From Betaproteobacteria bacterium (GTDB taxonomy: Bacteria; Pseudomonadota; Gammaproteobacteria; Burkholderiales; Ga0077523): a stretch of 64,000 bases of DNA. The first letter of the stretch is position 1, and each line of letters begins with the position of its first letter. Of the stretch, positions 41,922-49,551 are shown piece after piece. The notes under the pieces were generated by a model. That model was not told where the DNA came from. It did no database searches and saw only the letters and a program-made list of their open reading frames with translations. Made by a program: the position numbers and the translations under genes. Where the stretch lies: the NCBI GenBank assembly GCA_016125475.1, contig WGLR01000019.1, positions 184,746 to 248,745 of the forward strand. The letters run 5' to 3'.

Positions 41922-42826
41922 TGGCCGGTGTCCCACGCCCCATCGCGCACCGGAACCGCGCGATCGTCGATACCGAGAAGGAGATCGTCCGGCTCCTGAA
42001 GATCGCGCTCCAGCGGATCCGGGAGCAGCTCGACAATCAGCCGACGGACTACCAGCGCTGGGCCCTGCCGCAGCTCCGCGCGCAGCTCGAGGCGATCCTC
42101 GCGGAGTTCGAGGGGCGGGCGTCGCCGGCGGCCACTGCCGGGCAGGTGAAGGCGTGGGAGGCGGCAGTCGAGAGTGTCGATGAGATTGTGAGCCGGACTG
42201 CCGGGCCGACGGTGGTGGCAGTTGTGCCCCAGGTCGACCAGACGGCGCTTCGCGCGATGCAGACCTTCATGACGGACCGCATCAAGGACGTCTCGCTCGA
42301 GGTCGTCCGGAAGATCAACACCGAACTCGGGCTCGTCATCCTGGGCGCGCAGTCTCCGAGCGAGGCGATCGGCAAGCTCGCGAAGATCTTCGATGGCCAG
42401 CGACAGCGCGCGATCACGATTGTCCGCACCGAGGTCGGGCGTGCCTTCTCGGTTGCTGGACAGGCTCGCCTGGAACAGATGGCGCCGCGGGTGCCGGGGC
42501 TGAAGAAGCAGTGGCGGCGCTCCGGGAAGATACACTCGCGACCGGGTCACGATGCGATCGACGGCCAGGTGCGTGCGATCGACGAACCGTTCGAGGTCAT
42601 CACGCCACGCGGTGAGATCGTCACGCTGATGCACCCTCGTGATCCGTCGGCCCCACCGGGCGAGACGATCAACTGCGGCTGCGAGTCACTGCCGTTCATG
42701 GACCGCTGGGCAGTGAAGAATCCGGACCGCAAACCCTTCACCGACGCGGAACTCACGCCCGCCGAGCTGAAGCGCAATCCCGTCAAGGCGGCGTTCGTCC
42801 GCAACCGCAAGAAACCCTCGAAGTAG
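41921..42826 (+). CDS. Mu F-like head morphogenesis protein
   Basis: 301 residues. The C-terminal motif RPGHDAIDGQVRAIDEPFEV, then HPRDPSAPPGETINCGCES, is the Phage_Mu_F signature. In Mu and SPP1-like phages this minor capsid protein joins the procapsid near the portal. The N-terminal half is helical. The ATG overlaps the upstream stop. Confidence 0.88.
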   Translation: MAGVPRPIAHRNRAIVDTEKEIVRLLKIALQRIREQLDNQPTDYQRWALPQLRAQLEAILAEFEGRASPAATAGQVKAWEAAVESVDEIVSRTAGPTVVAVVPQVDQTALRAMQTFMTDRIKDVSLEVVRKINTELGLVILGAQSPSEAIGKLAKIFDGQRQRAITIVRTEVGRAFSVAGQARLEQMAPRVPGLKKQWRRSGKIHSRPGHDAIDGQVRAIDEPFEVITPRGEIVTLMHPRDPSAPPGETINCGCESLPFMDRWAVKNPDRKPFTDAELTPAELKRNPVKAAFVRNRKKPSK

Positions 42827-42922
42827 TCGACTCCCGCGACCTATTTGCCCGTCATCGCGCGCGCAGACTGCGCAGCGTGGCAGTTCGCCTGCCCCGCGTT
42901 CACCCGTTGATCGAGAGAGCCG

Positions 42923-43150
42923 ATGACCAAGGTACCCCGCAAGGATTCGAAGCTATCCCCGGCCCAGGTGGCCGGCGCCGTGAAGCGCACCGTCGTGACT
43001 GTCGACAAGGACGGCAAGGAGACCGCGACCGAGAAGGCGCTGAAGCCGATGGAGGTGTTCGACTGGGTCGAATATCCGGACGACGACCGCCTGGTCGTCA
43101 TCACCGTCGCCGGCGAGAAGTTCGAGGCCCCGCTGCCGAAGGGCAAGTAA
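42923..43150 (+). CDS. Small hypothetical head-module protein
   Basis: 75 residues: a lysine-rich start, then MEVFDWVEYPDDDRLVVITVAGEKF, a small beta-rich domain. No family recognised. It lies 6 bp before the protease-capsid gene. Confidence 0.55.
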   Translation: MTKVPRKDSKLSPAQVAGAVKRTVVTVDKDGKETATEKALKPMEVFDWVEYPDDDRLVVITVAGEKFEAPLPKGK

Positions 43151-43156
43151 CCGGGC

Positions 43157-45484
43157 ATGAAGATCCCCGCTGCCGGCTACACCTCCCCCGAGGCGATCCG
43201 CATCGCCGAAGCTGCGTCGACCGAGTTCTCCCAGATCACGACGCTCGTGCGCGATGCGCTCGCTCAGTCCCTCGGGGTGGAGCGGTGGAACATCACGCTC
43301 GTTGCCATCCATCCCGATCGCGCCGTCGTCATGAAGGACGGTCGCTTCTGGTCCTACCCCTACACGATCGGCGCCGACAACACGGTGCAGCTCGGCCAGG
43401 GCGCGGAGGTGACGCAGCAGTGGCAGCCGGTGCGCGAGGCGGCGGACCCGCTCAATCTGCGGGACAAGCTCGCCCGCGCGTTGCGCGGGGCCGAATGCGC
43501 GTTCGTCGAAGCGAAGGACGCCGAGGGGCGCACGTGGGAGGTGCGCGTGATCCGATCCGGCACCTCGAAGAACGGCAACTACTACCCCGACACCGCGCTG
43601 CGTGAAGCGGCGCCGATGTTCGAGGGCGTGAAGGTCTTCGCGAAGGCGGACGCCGAGCACCTGGCAGGCCGGGGCAAGGACGTCCGCAACCTGGTCGGGT
43701 GGCTCGAGCAGCCGCGCTTCGTCGAGGGCGATGCCTCCGACACTGGCGAGATCCGCGCGACGCTCCAGCTCACCGAGAGTGCCCCGATCCGTCAGCCTCT
43801 CGTCGACGCTTGGAAGCGCGGCAAGCATGACCTCATGGCGCTGTCGATCGACGCGTCCGCACGCACCCAGAAGCGCACGCAGGGCGGAAAGACCTTCCGC
43901 GAGGCGACGCAGTTCACCCGAATTCACTCCGTCGACGTGATCGTCGAGCCGGGCGCCGGCGGAGGTTTCTTGCGGCTCGTCGAGGCACACCAGGAGAACG
44001 ATCCCATGCGCGAGCGACTCATCGCGAAAATCAAGCAGGCGCCGAAAACGGCCGCGAAGATCGCGGACGTCGACGCGCTGACCGACGAACAGCTCGAGGA
44101 ACACTACGCCGAGGCGGTCGCCGAGCTGGCGGCAAAGTCGGAACCGAAGGCGGATCCGGCCCCGAAGGCGGAGGACATCAACGCCCGCGTCACCGAGGCG
44201 GTCGCCCTGGTCACGCAGCGCGCGGAAGCCCGCGTCGCCATTCAGGCGGCGAGCCTGCCGCAGGCCGCGAAAGATCGTCTGGTGGTCCGTTTCGCCGAAG
44301 CCGCCGACTGCACGCCCGAGACCGTGAAGGCGGCGATCGAGGACGAGCGGAAATACCTCGCGCAGTTCACCGAGTCCGACCGGGTGAGCCTTCAGTTCGA
44401 CGAAGGCGCCCGCAACACCGAGCCGCGCTCGAAAGTCATCGCGAAGATGCTCGATGACTACTTCGAGGGTGGCAAGGGCGTGGCCTCGATCAAGGAGTGC
44501 TACATCGAGATCACGGGTGACCGCCGTATCACCGGCCGCCTGGAGAACTGCGATCGCACTCGGCTGCGCGAAGCGGCGTCGACCGAAGAGCGCGTCGTGG
44601 AATCGGTGGACTCCACCACGTTCGCGAACGTGCTGGGCAGCTCGATAGCCCGACGCGTCGCGGCCGAGTATGCGAACCTCGTCATGTACGACTCGTGGCG
44701 CCGGATCGTGAATGTCGTCTCGGTGTCGGACTTCCGCACGCAGGAAATCACCCGCATGGGTGGGTACGGCAGCCTGCCGTCGGTCGCCCAGGGCGGCGCC
44801 TACAACGCGCTGACGAGTCCGAGCGACGAGAAGGCGACCTACACGCTCGGGAAGTACGGGGGCACCGAGGACATCACCCTCGAGGCCATCGCGAACGACG
44901 ATCAGCGCGTGATCCAGCGCATCCCGCAGCGCATGGCCTTCGCCGCGAAGCGGACCCTCTACGAGTTCGTGTTCGACTTCATCCGCACGAACCCGACGCT
45001 CTACGACTCCGTCGCGTTCTTCCACGCTTCCCACGGCAACCTCGGATCGAGCGCGCTCGATGCCACCACCTGGGCGGCTGCGCGGCTGGCGATGATGAAG
45101 CAGACCGAAGCCGGGTCGAGCAAGCGGCTCGGCATCCCGCCGGGGTTCCTGCTGGTCCCGCCGGACCTCGAGGAGACGGGCTTCAACCTGTTCGTGCGCA
45201 CGACGAACAACGACAAGAACTTCGTCCAGGCGCAGTCCGTCGACGTGATCCCGGTCATCTACTGGACCGACGCGAACGATTGGGCCGCGGTGGCGAATCC
45301 GCGCGAGCTGCCGTCCATCGAGATCGGGTTCTACAACGGCATGGAGGATCCCGAGATCTTCGTGCAGGACATGCCGACCGTGGGCTCGATGTTCAGCAAC
45401 GACAAGCTCACCTGGAAGATCCGCCACATCTACAGCGGCCAGGTGCACAACTACCGCGGGGCCTACAAGGCCGTCGTGGCGTAA
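43157..45484 (+). CDS. Prohead protease-scaffold-major capsid fusion protein
   Basis: 775 residues. Residues about 115-280 are a U35-type prohead protease (RSGTSKNGNYYPDTALREAAPMFEGVKVFA, then a catalytic-type SIDAS and VDVIVEPGAGGGFL). Residues about 285-420 are a charged helical delta/scaffold region. From about 430 it is a Mu T-like/HK97-fold major capsid protein ending YRGAYKAVVA. In most relatives protease and capsid are separate genes; here they are one reading frame, so self-cleavage should free the capsid subunit. The outer element keeps only the capsid part. Confidence 0.88.
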   Translation: MKIPAAGYTSPEAIRIAEAASTEFSQITTLVRDALAQSLGVERWNITLVAIHPDRAVVMKDGRFWSYPYTIGADNTVQLGQGAEVTQQWQPVREAADPLNLRDKLARALRGAECAFVEAKDAEGRTWEVRVIRSGTSKNGNYYPDTALREAAPMFEGVKVFAKADAEHLAGRGKDVRNLVGWLEQPRFVEGDASDTGEIRATLQLTESAPIRQPLVDAWKRGKHDLMALSIDASARTQKRTQGGKTFREATQFTRIHSVDVIVEPGAGGGFLRLVEAHQENDPMRERLIAKIKQAPKTAAKIADVDALTDEQLEEHYAEAVAELAAKSEPKADPAPKAEDINARVTEAVALVTQRAEARVAIQAASLPQAAKDRLVVRFAEAADCTPETVKAAIEDERKYLAQFTESDRVSLQFDEGARNTEPRSKVIAKMLDDYFEGGKGVASIKECYIEITGDRRITGRLENCDRTRLREAASTEERVVESVDSTTFANVLGSSIARRVAAEYANLVMYDSWRRIVNVVSVSDFRTQEITRMGGYGSLPSVAQGGAYNALTSPSDEKATYTLGKYGGTEDITLEAIANDDQRVIQRIPQRMAFAAKRTLYEFVFDFIRTNPTLYDSVAFFHASHGNLGSSALDATTWAAARLAMMKQTEAGSSKRLGIPPGFLLVPPDLEETGFNLFVRTTNNDKNFVQAQSVDVIPVIYWTDANDWAAVANPRELPSIEIGFYNGMEDPEIFVQDMPTVGSMFSNDKLTWKIRHIYSGQVHNYRGAYKAVVA

Positions 45485-45512
45485 CGCAACACCTCGAGAG
45501 CGCGAGCGGGGC

Positions 45513-45548
45513 GGGTGTCGGGGAGATGGAAGCGGTACCCCGACACCC
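45513..45548 (+). terminator. Strong hairpin after the capsid gene
   Basis: An 11-bp perfect stem (GGGTGTCGGGG with CCCCGACACCC) and 14-nt loop, no T run. Probably protects or partly terminates the capsid message, favouring high capsid expression over downstream genes. Confidence 0.5.
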
Positions 45549-45570
45549 TCAACCGCACACCACAGGAGCA

Positions 45571-46008
45571 ATGCCCGTGAAAGTCTGGAATCTCGTCATC
45601 GCCGCCCTCGTCGGGCTCATGCTGTCCGTCGGCGGCGCAGTCGCCGCCACCACGAACCAGTCGCCGGCCGTCCAGGTCGTTCTGATCCCGATTCACGTCT
45701 CCGGGCAGTACACGGCCAGCACGACCGCCGTCGCCCGCTACAAGATGCCGTTCGCCTGCACGCTGATCGGTGCCTCGGCGTCTGCGCGCGCCTCCGGGGG
45801 TACCTCGCCGACGCTTGCCGTGAACGTGAAGGAAGCCGGCACGACGGTACTCAGCTCGACCATGTCGATCACCGCCGGCTCCGTGACCGAAGGAACGATC
45901 TCGGACTCGGCGATCGCCGACGAGGCCGAGCTTACCGTGGACTTCACGATCGGCGGCAGCTCGCCGACGTGGAACGACATCTCGATTCTGCTGACCTGCG
46001 TTCGCTAG
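45571..46008 (+). CDS. Putative capsid decoration protein with a signal-peptide-like N-terminus
   Basis: 145 residues. The first 25 (VWNLVIAALVGLMLSVGGAVA) look like a Sec signal peptide with an AVA cleavage site; the rest is a beta-rich domain like small capsid decoration proteins (KMPFACTLIGASASARASGG). Position right after the capsid gene supports decoration. A signal sequence would be strange for a virion protein, so either the stretch is only hydrophobic or the protein is exported. Confidence 0.55.
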   Translation: MPVKVWNLVIAALVGLMLSVGGAVAATTNQSPAVQVVLIPIHVSGQYTASTTAVARYKMPFACTLIGASASARASGGTSPTLAVNVKEAGTTVLSSTMSITAGSVTEGTISDSAIADEAELTVDFTIGGSSPTWNDISILLTCVR

Positions 46009-46047
46009 TTTTCGTTGCCGGGTGGGCAAAGGCCGTCAGGCCGTGAC

Positions 46048-46075
46048 GCGGGCGGCGAAAGTCGCCCGCCTTTTT
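46048..46075 (+). terminator. Intrinsic terminator after the decoration gene
   Basis: GCGGGCG, 8-nt loop, CGCCCGC, followed by CTTTTT. A good Rho-independent terminator between head genes and connector genes. Confidence 0.7.
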
Positions 46076-46082
46076 CCGAGAC

Positions 46083-46763
46083 ATGAGCCTCGCCGACTAT
46101 CAGACCCTCGTTCCCGCTCTCGTCCGTGACGACTCCGCACGGGTGAGCGACACCGATCGCGACGGCGCGATCGCGTCGGCCGTCGCTCGCTACAGTGACG
46201 ACCGGCCCCGGCGGCGAGTGGACGATGTGACCGCATCGGGTGCAAACGCGTTGCCGCTGCCGGCGCAGTGGGTGGACGGATGGTCACGCATTCAGGGTCT
46301 GGAGTATCCGGTCGGCGACATCCCGCCGACGATGCTCGACCCGGAGCGCTACACGCTCTACCTCGGCACGGATCAGGCCGAGACGATCATGCTCTACGAC
46401 GCCGTGAACACCGGCGATACGGTGCGCTGCGTCTACACCATCCGCCACACGCTCAACAGCTCGACCGATACGGTCCCCGACCAGGACCGCGAGGCCGTCG
46501 CCTGCTGGGCCGCCGCCCTGCTGTGTGACCAGCTCGCCGCGCTCCACGCGAATGCCGGCGACACCACCATTCAGGCCGACGTCGTCGACCGCACCAGTCG
46601 CGCGCGCGAGTACGCGAACCGCGCGAAGGTTCTCCGCGCCCGCTACTTCTCCGCTCTCGGCCTGGACGAGAAGCGCAACGCGCCGGCCGGAGCCGACGTG
46701 AACCAGTCACTCCCCGACTCCTGGGGCGCCGATCGGCTCTTGCACCCCGCGAGGCTGCGCTGA
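46083..46763 (+). CDS. Head-tail adaptor (gp6-like)
   Basis: 226 residues: SLADYQTLVPALVRDDSARVSDTDRDGAIASAVARYSDDRP, then LPLPAQWVDGWSRIQGLEYPVGDIPPTML. This layout fits head completion/adaptor proteins of HK97 gp6 type that sit under the portal. It is followed by other connector genes in the normal order. Confidence 0.65.
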   Translation: MSLADYQTLVPALVRDDSARVSDTDRDGAIASAVARYSDDRPRRRVDDVTASGANALPLPAQWVDGWSRIQGLEYPVGDIPPTMLDPERYTLYLGTDQAETIMLYDAVNTGDTVRCVYTIRHTLNSSTDTVPDQDREAVACWAAALLCDQLAALHANAGDTTIQADVVDRTSRAREYANRAKVLRARYFSALGLDEKRNAPAGADVNQSLPDSWGADRLLHPARLR

Positions 46764-47284
46764 TGGCCTCCGTCGTTCGCGGCATCACCCTGGACGTCGA
46801 ACCTGCCCTCAGCTATGCCGCCCTCCTCGAGCAGGCCCCCGAGATCGCGCGCGAGGAGCTGGGCATCGGGCTCGAAACGGCGGCCGCGCTGTACATGCGC
46901 GAGGTGAAGGACATCACGCCCGTCGGCGTGACCGGCAACCTCCGCGAGTCGATCGCCCAGGAGCGTGCCGACACGCCGGAAGACGTCCAGGTGCGCGTGT
47001 TCTCCCCGCTCAACTACGCCGCACCGGTGGAACTCGGCACGAAGCCGCACTACCCGCCGCTCGCCGCCCTCGAGGACTGGGTCCGCGCCAAGCTCTCCGT
47101 CGACGAGACGGAAGTGACCGACGTCGCCCAGAAGATCCAGTGGAAGATCGGCAAGAAGGGCACGAAGCCGCGCCTGATGTTCACGAACACGCTCGACGAG
47201 ATCCGCATCCAGATGCGTGAGGAGATGCGGCAGGCGGTCGACCGTGCCTGGGACCGGCTTCGCGGTGGAGGGGCTCAACCGTGA
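46763..47284 (+). CDS. Head-tail joining protein, HK97 gp10-like
   Basis: 173 residues: IGLETAAALYMREVKDITPVGVTGNLRESI, then FSPLNYAAPVELGTKPHYPP and KPRLMFTNTLDEI are typical of the gp10 family (head closure or tail completion). TGATG overlap with the adaptor gene. Confidence 0.75.
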   Translation: MASVVRGITLDVEPALSYAALLEQAPEIAREELGIGLETAAALYMREVKDITPVGVTGNLRESIAQERADTPEDVQVRVFSPLNYAAPVELGTKPHYPPLAALEDWVRAKLSVDETEVTDVAQKIQWKIGKKGTKPRLMFTNTLDEIRIQMREEMRQAVDRAWDRLRGGGAQP

Positions 47285-47754
47285 GCACGCTCGCCGAGAT
47301 CCGCGCCGCCATCGTCAGCACGCTCGAGGGCGTGTCCCAGATCGGGCAGGTGAACGACTATGAGCGATTCGCCGAGATGGCGAGCGATCTGGTCGCGAAG
47401 TACGCCAGCGGCGGCCGCATCAAGGGGTGGTTCGTCACGCGCGTGCGCACGGCCGAGAACGACCTCGATCTGGGGGAGGTCCGGCGCGTGCACACCTGGT
47501 CGATCACCGGCTATCTCTCACTCGACGACGCCGACGCCACGAGCAAGACGCTCGATGACCTGGTGGAGTCCATCTGCAGCGCGTTCCGGGCGGACCGGAC
47601 GCTCGGTGGCGTCGTGATCGACACGAAGGACATGAGCGACGAGTTCGGGCCGACCGGCATCCAGGTAGACAGCATGGATCCGGTGATGTTCGCGAAGGTG
47701 CTCTGTCATCGCGCGCGGCTGCGCCTGGTCACCGAAACAACGGAAACGGTTTAG
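47281..47754 (+). CDS. Tail terminator-like protein
   Basis: 157 residues from GTG overlapping the upstream stop. A mixed alpha/beta protein (RIKGWFVTRVRTAENDLDLGEVRRVHTWSITGYLSLDD) of the size and position of minor tail proteins that cap the tail tube. No strong signature. Confidence 0.6.
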   Translation: MSTLAEIRAAIVSTLEGVSQIGQVNDYERFAEMASDLVAKYASGGRIKGWFVTRVRTAENDLDLGEVRRVHTWSITGYLSLDDADATSKTLDDLVESICSAFRADRTLGGVVIDTKDMSDEFGPTGIQVDSMDPVMFAKVLCHRARLRLVTETTETV

Positions 47755-47768
47755 AGGAGTCACGCACG

Positions 47769-48722
47769 ATGTCTATGCTCACCCGCCGCAAGATGGTGCT
47801 CGCGAAGGTCGAGACGACCAAGGGGACGGACGCGAGCCCGACCGCCGGCTCGAATCTCATCCTCCCGAACGGCGATCTGCAGATTCAGGTTCCGATCGAG
47901 CAGGACACGGGTGCGGGCGACCTCAAGAGCACCTTCGGGCCCGGTCAGTCGGTCACCTTCAAGCAGGCGATGAAGCTCGCCACCACGGTTCGTGTGCGTG
48001 GCCTGGGCTCGGGCGCCTCGGCGCTCACGGAGCCGATGATCGCGCCGCTGCTGCGCGCGAGCGGTCACGACGTCGCAACCGCCGGCGATGGCAGTTCGAC
48101 GGCGAAGTCGGCCACGTACACCCCGACGTCCGTCGGCGCCAACCTCAAGAGCAACACCGTTTACTTCTACGAGGACGGCCTGCTCTACAAGATGCTCGGC
48201 GCGGTCTGCAACCTGTCGTTCGAGGCGGCGATGAACGCCCTCATCGTCAAGGCCGAGTTCCAGTCGAAATACACGGCGCCGGCCACCGCCTCGTTCCCGA
48301 GCTTCACTGCGCCCACCGAGGAAGTGTTCCGGATGACGAACACGCTGTGCACGATGAGCGATGGTTCGACCATCAACATCGGCAAGTTCACCTTCGACTC
48401 GGGAGCGAAGGTCAGCGAAGCCTACGAGACCGGCAATCACGAGTTCCAGGTCGAGGATCGCGAACCGACGATCACCATCGACCCGCTCGCCATCGCGTCG
48501 GCGGCCGACTGGACGGCGCTCATCAACGCGACGAGCTTCCACCTCACGGCGACGTTCACCAACTCGCTCGGTGAGACGCTCGTGTTCGACGCGCCAGCGG
48601 CCGTCCTGCAGGAGATCAGCACCGGCGACCGTGCCGGGCGGATCACCCGCGAGAAGAAGTTTTCGCTCAAGGAAACGAGCGGGGACGACCAATACTCGAT
48701 CGAATGGACGAGCGTGCTCTGA
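47769..48722 (+). CDS. Major tail tube protein
   Basis: 317 residues, beta-rich: MLTRRKMVLAKVETTKGTDASPT, later FTNSLGETLVFDAPAAVLQEI and a C-terminus YSIEWTSVL. Size, position just before G/GT and tape measure, and composition fit the siphovirus-type tail tube subunit. The outer element lacks an equivalent. Confidence 0.75.
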   Translation: MSMLTRRKMVLAKVETTKGTDASPTAGSNLILPNGDLQIQVPIEQDTGAGDLKSTFGPGQSVTFKQAMKLATTVRVRGLGSGASALTEPMIAPLLRASGHDVATAGDGSSTAKSATYTPTSVGANLKSNTVYFYEDGLLYKMLGAVCNLSFEAAMNALIVKAEFQSKYTAPATASFPSFTAPTEEVFRMTNTLCTMSDGSTINIGKFTFDSGAKVSEAYETGNHEFQVEDREPTITIDPLAIASAADWTALINATSFHLTATFTNSLGETLVFDAPAAVLQEISTGDRAGRITREKKFSLKETSGDDQYSIEWTSVL

Positions 48723-49300
48723 TGATCAGCATCAACAGCCCGACCGCACGTATCGAGTACGTCCTCCGCGAAGACCGCGCCACGCCGCCGCTCCAGCAGA
48801 CGGTGTTTCTCATGCGGCGACTCACCTGGGAGGAACTGCAGGACGTCGTCGCATCCTCGCCGATCCCGCTGGAGATGCAGCTCGAGATCAATGCGCTGCA
48901 GGAGCGCCTCCTCGCGGAGGGTACCGTGAACGAGAAGAACGAGCGCGTTCCGCGCGACCCCACCCCGGAGGAGCAGGCGCGAATCGACGAGCTGATCCCC
49001 GATCAGGTCGAAATGCTGACCTTGCAGACGCAGCAGATGCGCCAGGCCGCTTCTCTCGGGATCGAGAAGATCATGAACCTCGTGAACGAGTACGGCGAGC
49101 TGATCATCGAGATGCCGGTCGAAGAATTTCTCGAACACACGACCGCAGCTCGCGTGATGGAGCTGGGGGAGGCTGTGATCGCCTACTCGAAGCCGCAGGC
49201 TGGCACCGTAAAAAAGTCGCGCGCGCCGCGCGAGCGTGGGCGCTCGGCTCGCACTGCGGGCAGTGCCCACGGCGCGTCGTCTTCCCGCGCGAGTGCGTAG
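48722..49300 (+). CDS. Tail assembly chaperone G (inner prophage)
   Basis: 192 residues. ISINSPTARIEYVLREDR, FLMRRLTWEELQDVV and PTPEEQARIDELIPDQVEML match the outer element's G protein. The ATG overlaps the tail tube stop. After the slippery site at 49210-49216 the zero frame continues with a low-complexity tail (SRAPRERGRSARTAGSAHG), while the -1 frame gives the T domain. Confidence 0.8.
   Translation: MISINSPTARIEYVLREDRATPPLQQTVFLMRRLTWEELQDVVASSPIPLEMQLEINALQERLLAEGTVNEKNERVPRDPTPEEQARIDELIPDQVEMLTLQTQQMRQAASLGIEKIMNLVNEYGELIIEMPVEEFLEHTTAARVMELGEAVIAYSKPQAGTVKKSRAPRERGRSARTAGSAHGASSSRASA
49210..49216 (+). promoter_or_regulatory. Programmed -1 frameshift site A AAA AAG
   Basis: The heptamer is in register with the G frame (GTA AAA AAG), the same slippery sequence as in E. 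coli dnaX. A GC-rich stretch follows that can form stems. The -1 frame is then open to 49551. Confidence 0.85.
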
Positions 49301-49551
49301 AGGGCGACCCCGAATACGAGTGGCGCGACGATGCGCCGGGCGTTGGTGGTGCGCACTGCCCGGTGCTGCTCATCCGGGAGGAGCGCGAGTGGATTCTCGC
49401 CTTCCAGTTCCTGGAACACGGACAGCTCCCGAGGGCCGGCGGCTGGGCACAGCAGGACGCGATCTACGTCGAGATCATGAGGACGATCAGCGAGGTGATC
49501 GGCCTTGTGCGGCGTGAACTGACCGAGAGGGCAACGAGGGATGGCGGTTAG
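49214..49551 (+). CDS. GT extension of tail assembly chaperone, reached by -1 frameshift (inner prophage)
   Basis: After the slip the product reads KKVARAARAWALGSHCGQCP, with two Cys pairs, WRDDAPGVGG, CPVLLIREE and GGWAQQD, all conserved with the outer element's T domain. The fused GT protein would be about 276 residues. GT bridges tape measure and tail tube subunits during assembly, as shown for lambda. The tape measure ATG lies 11 bp before its stop. Confidence 0.8.
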
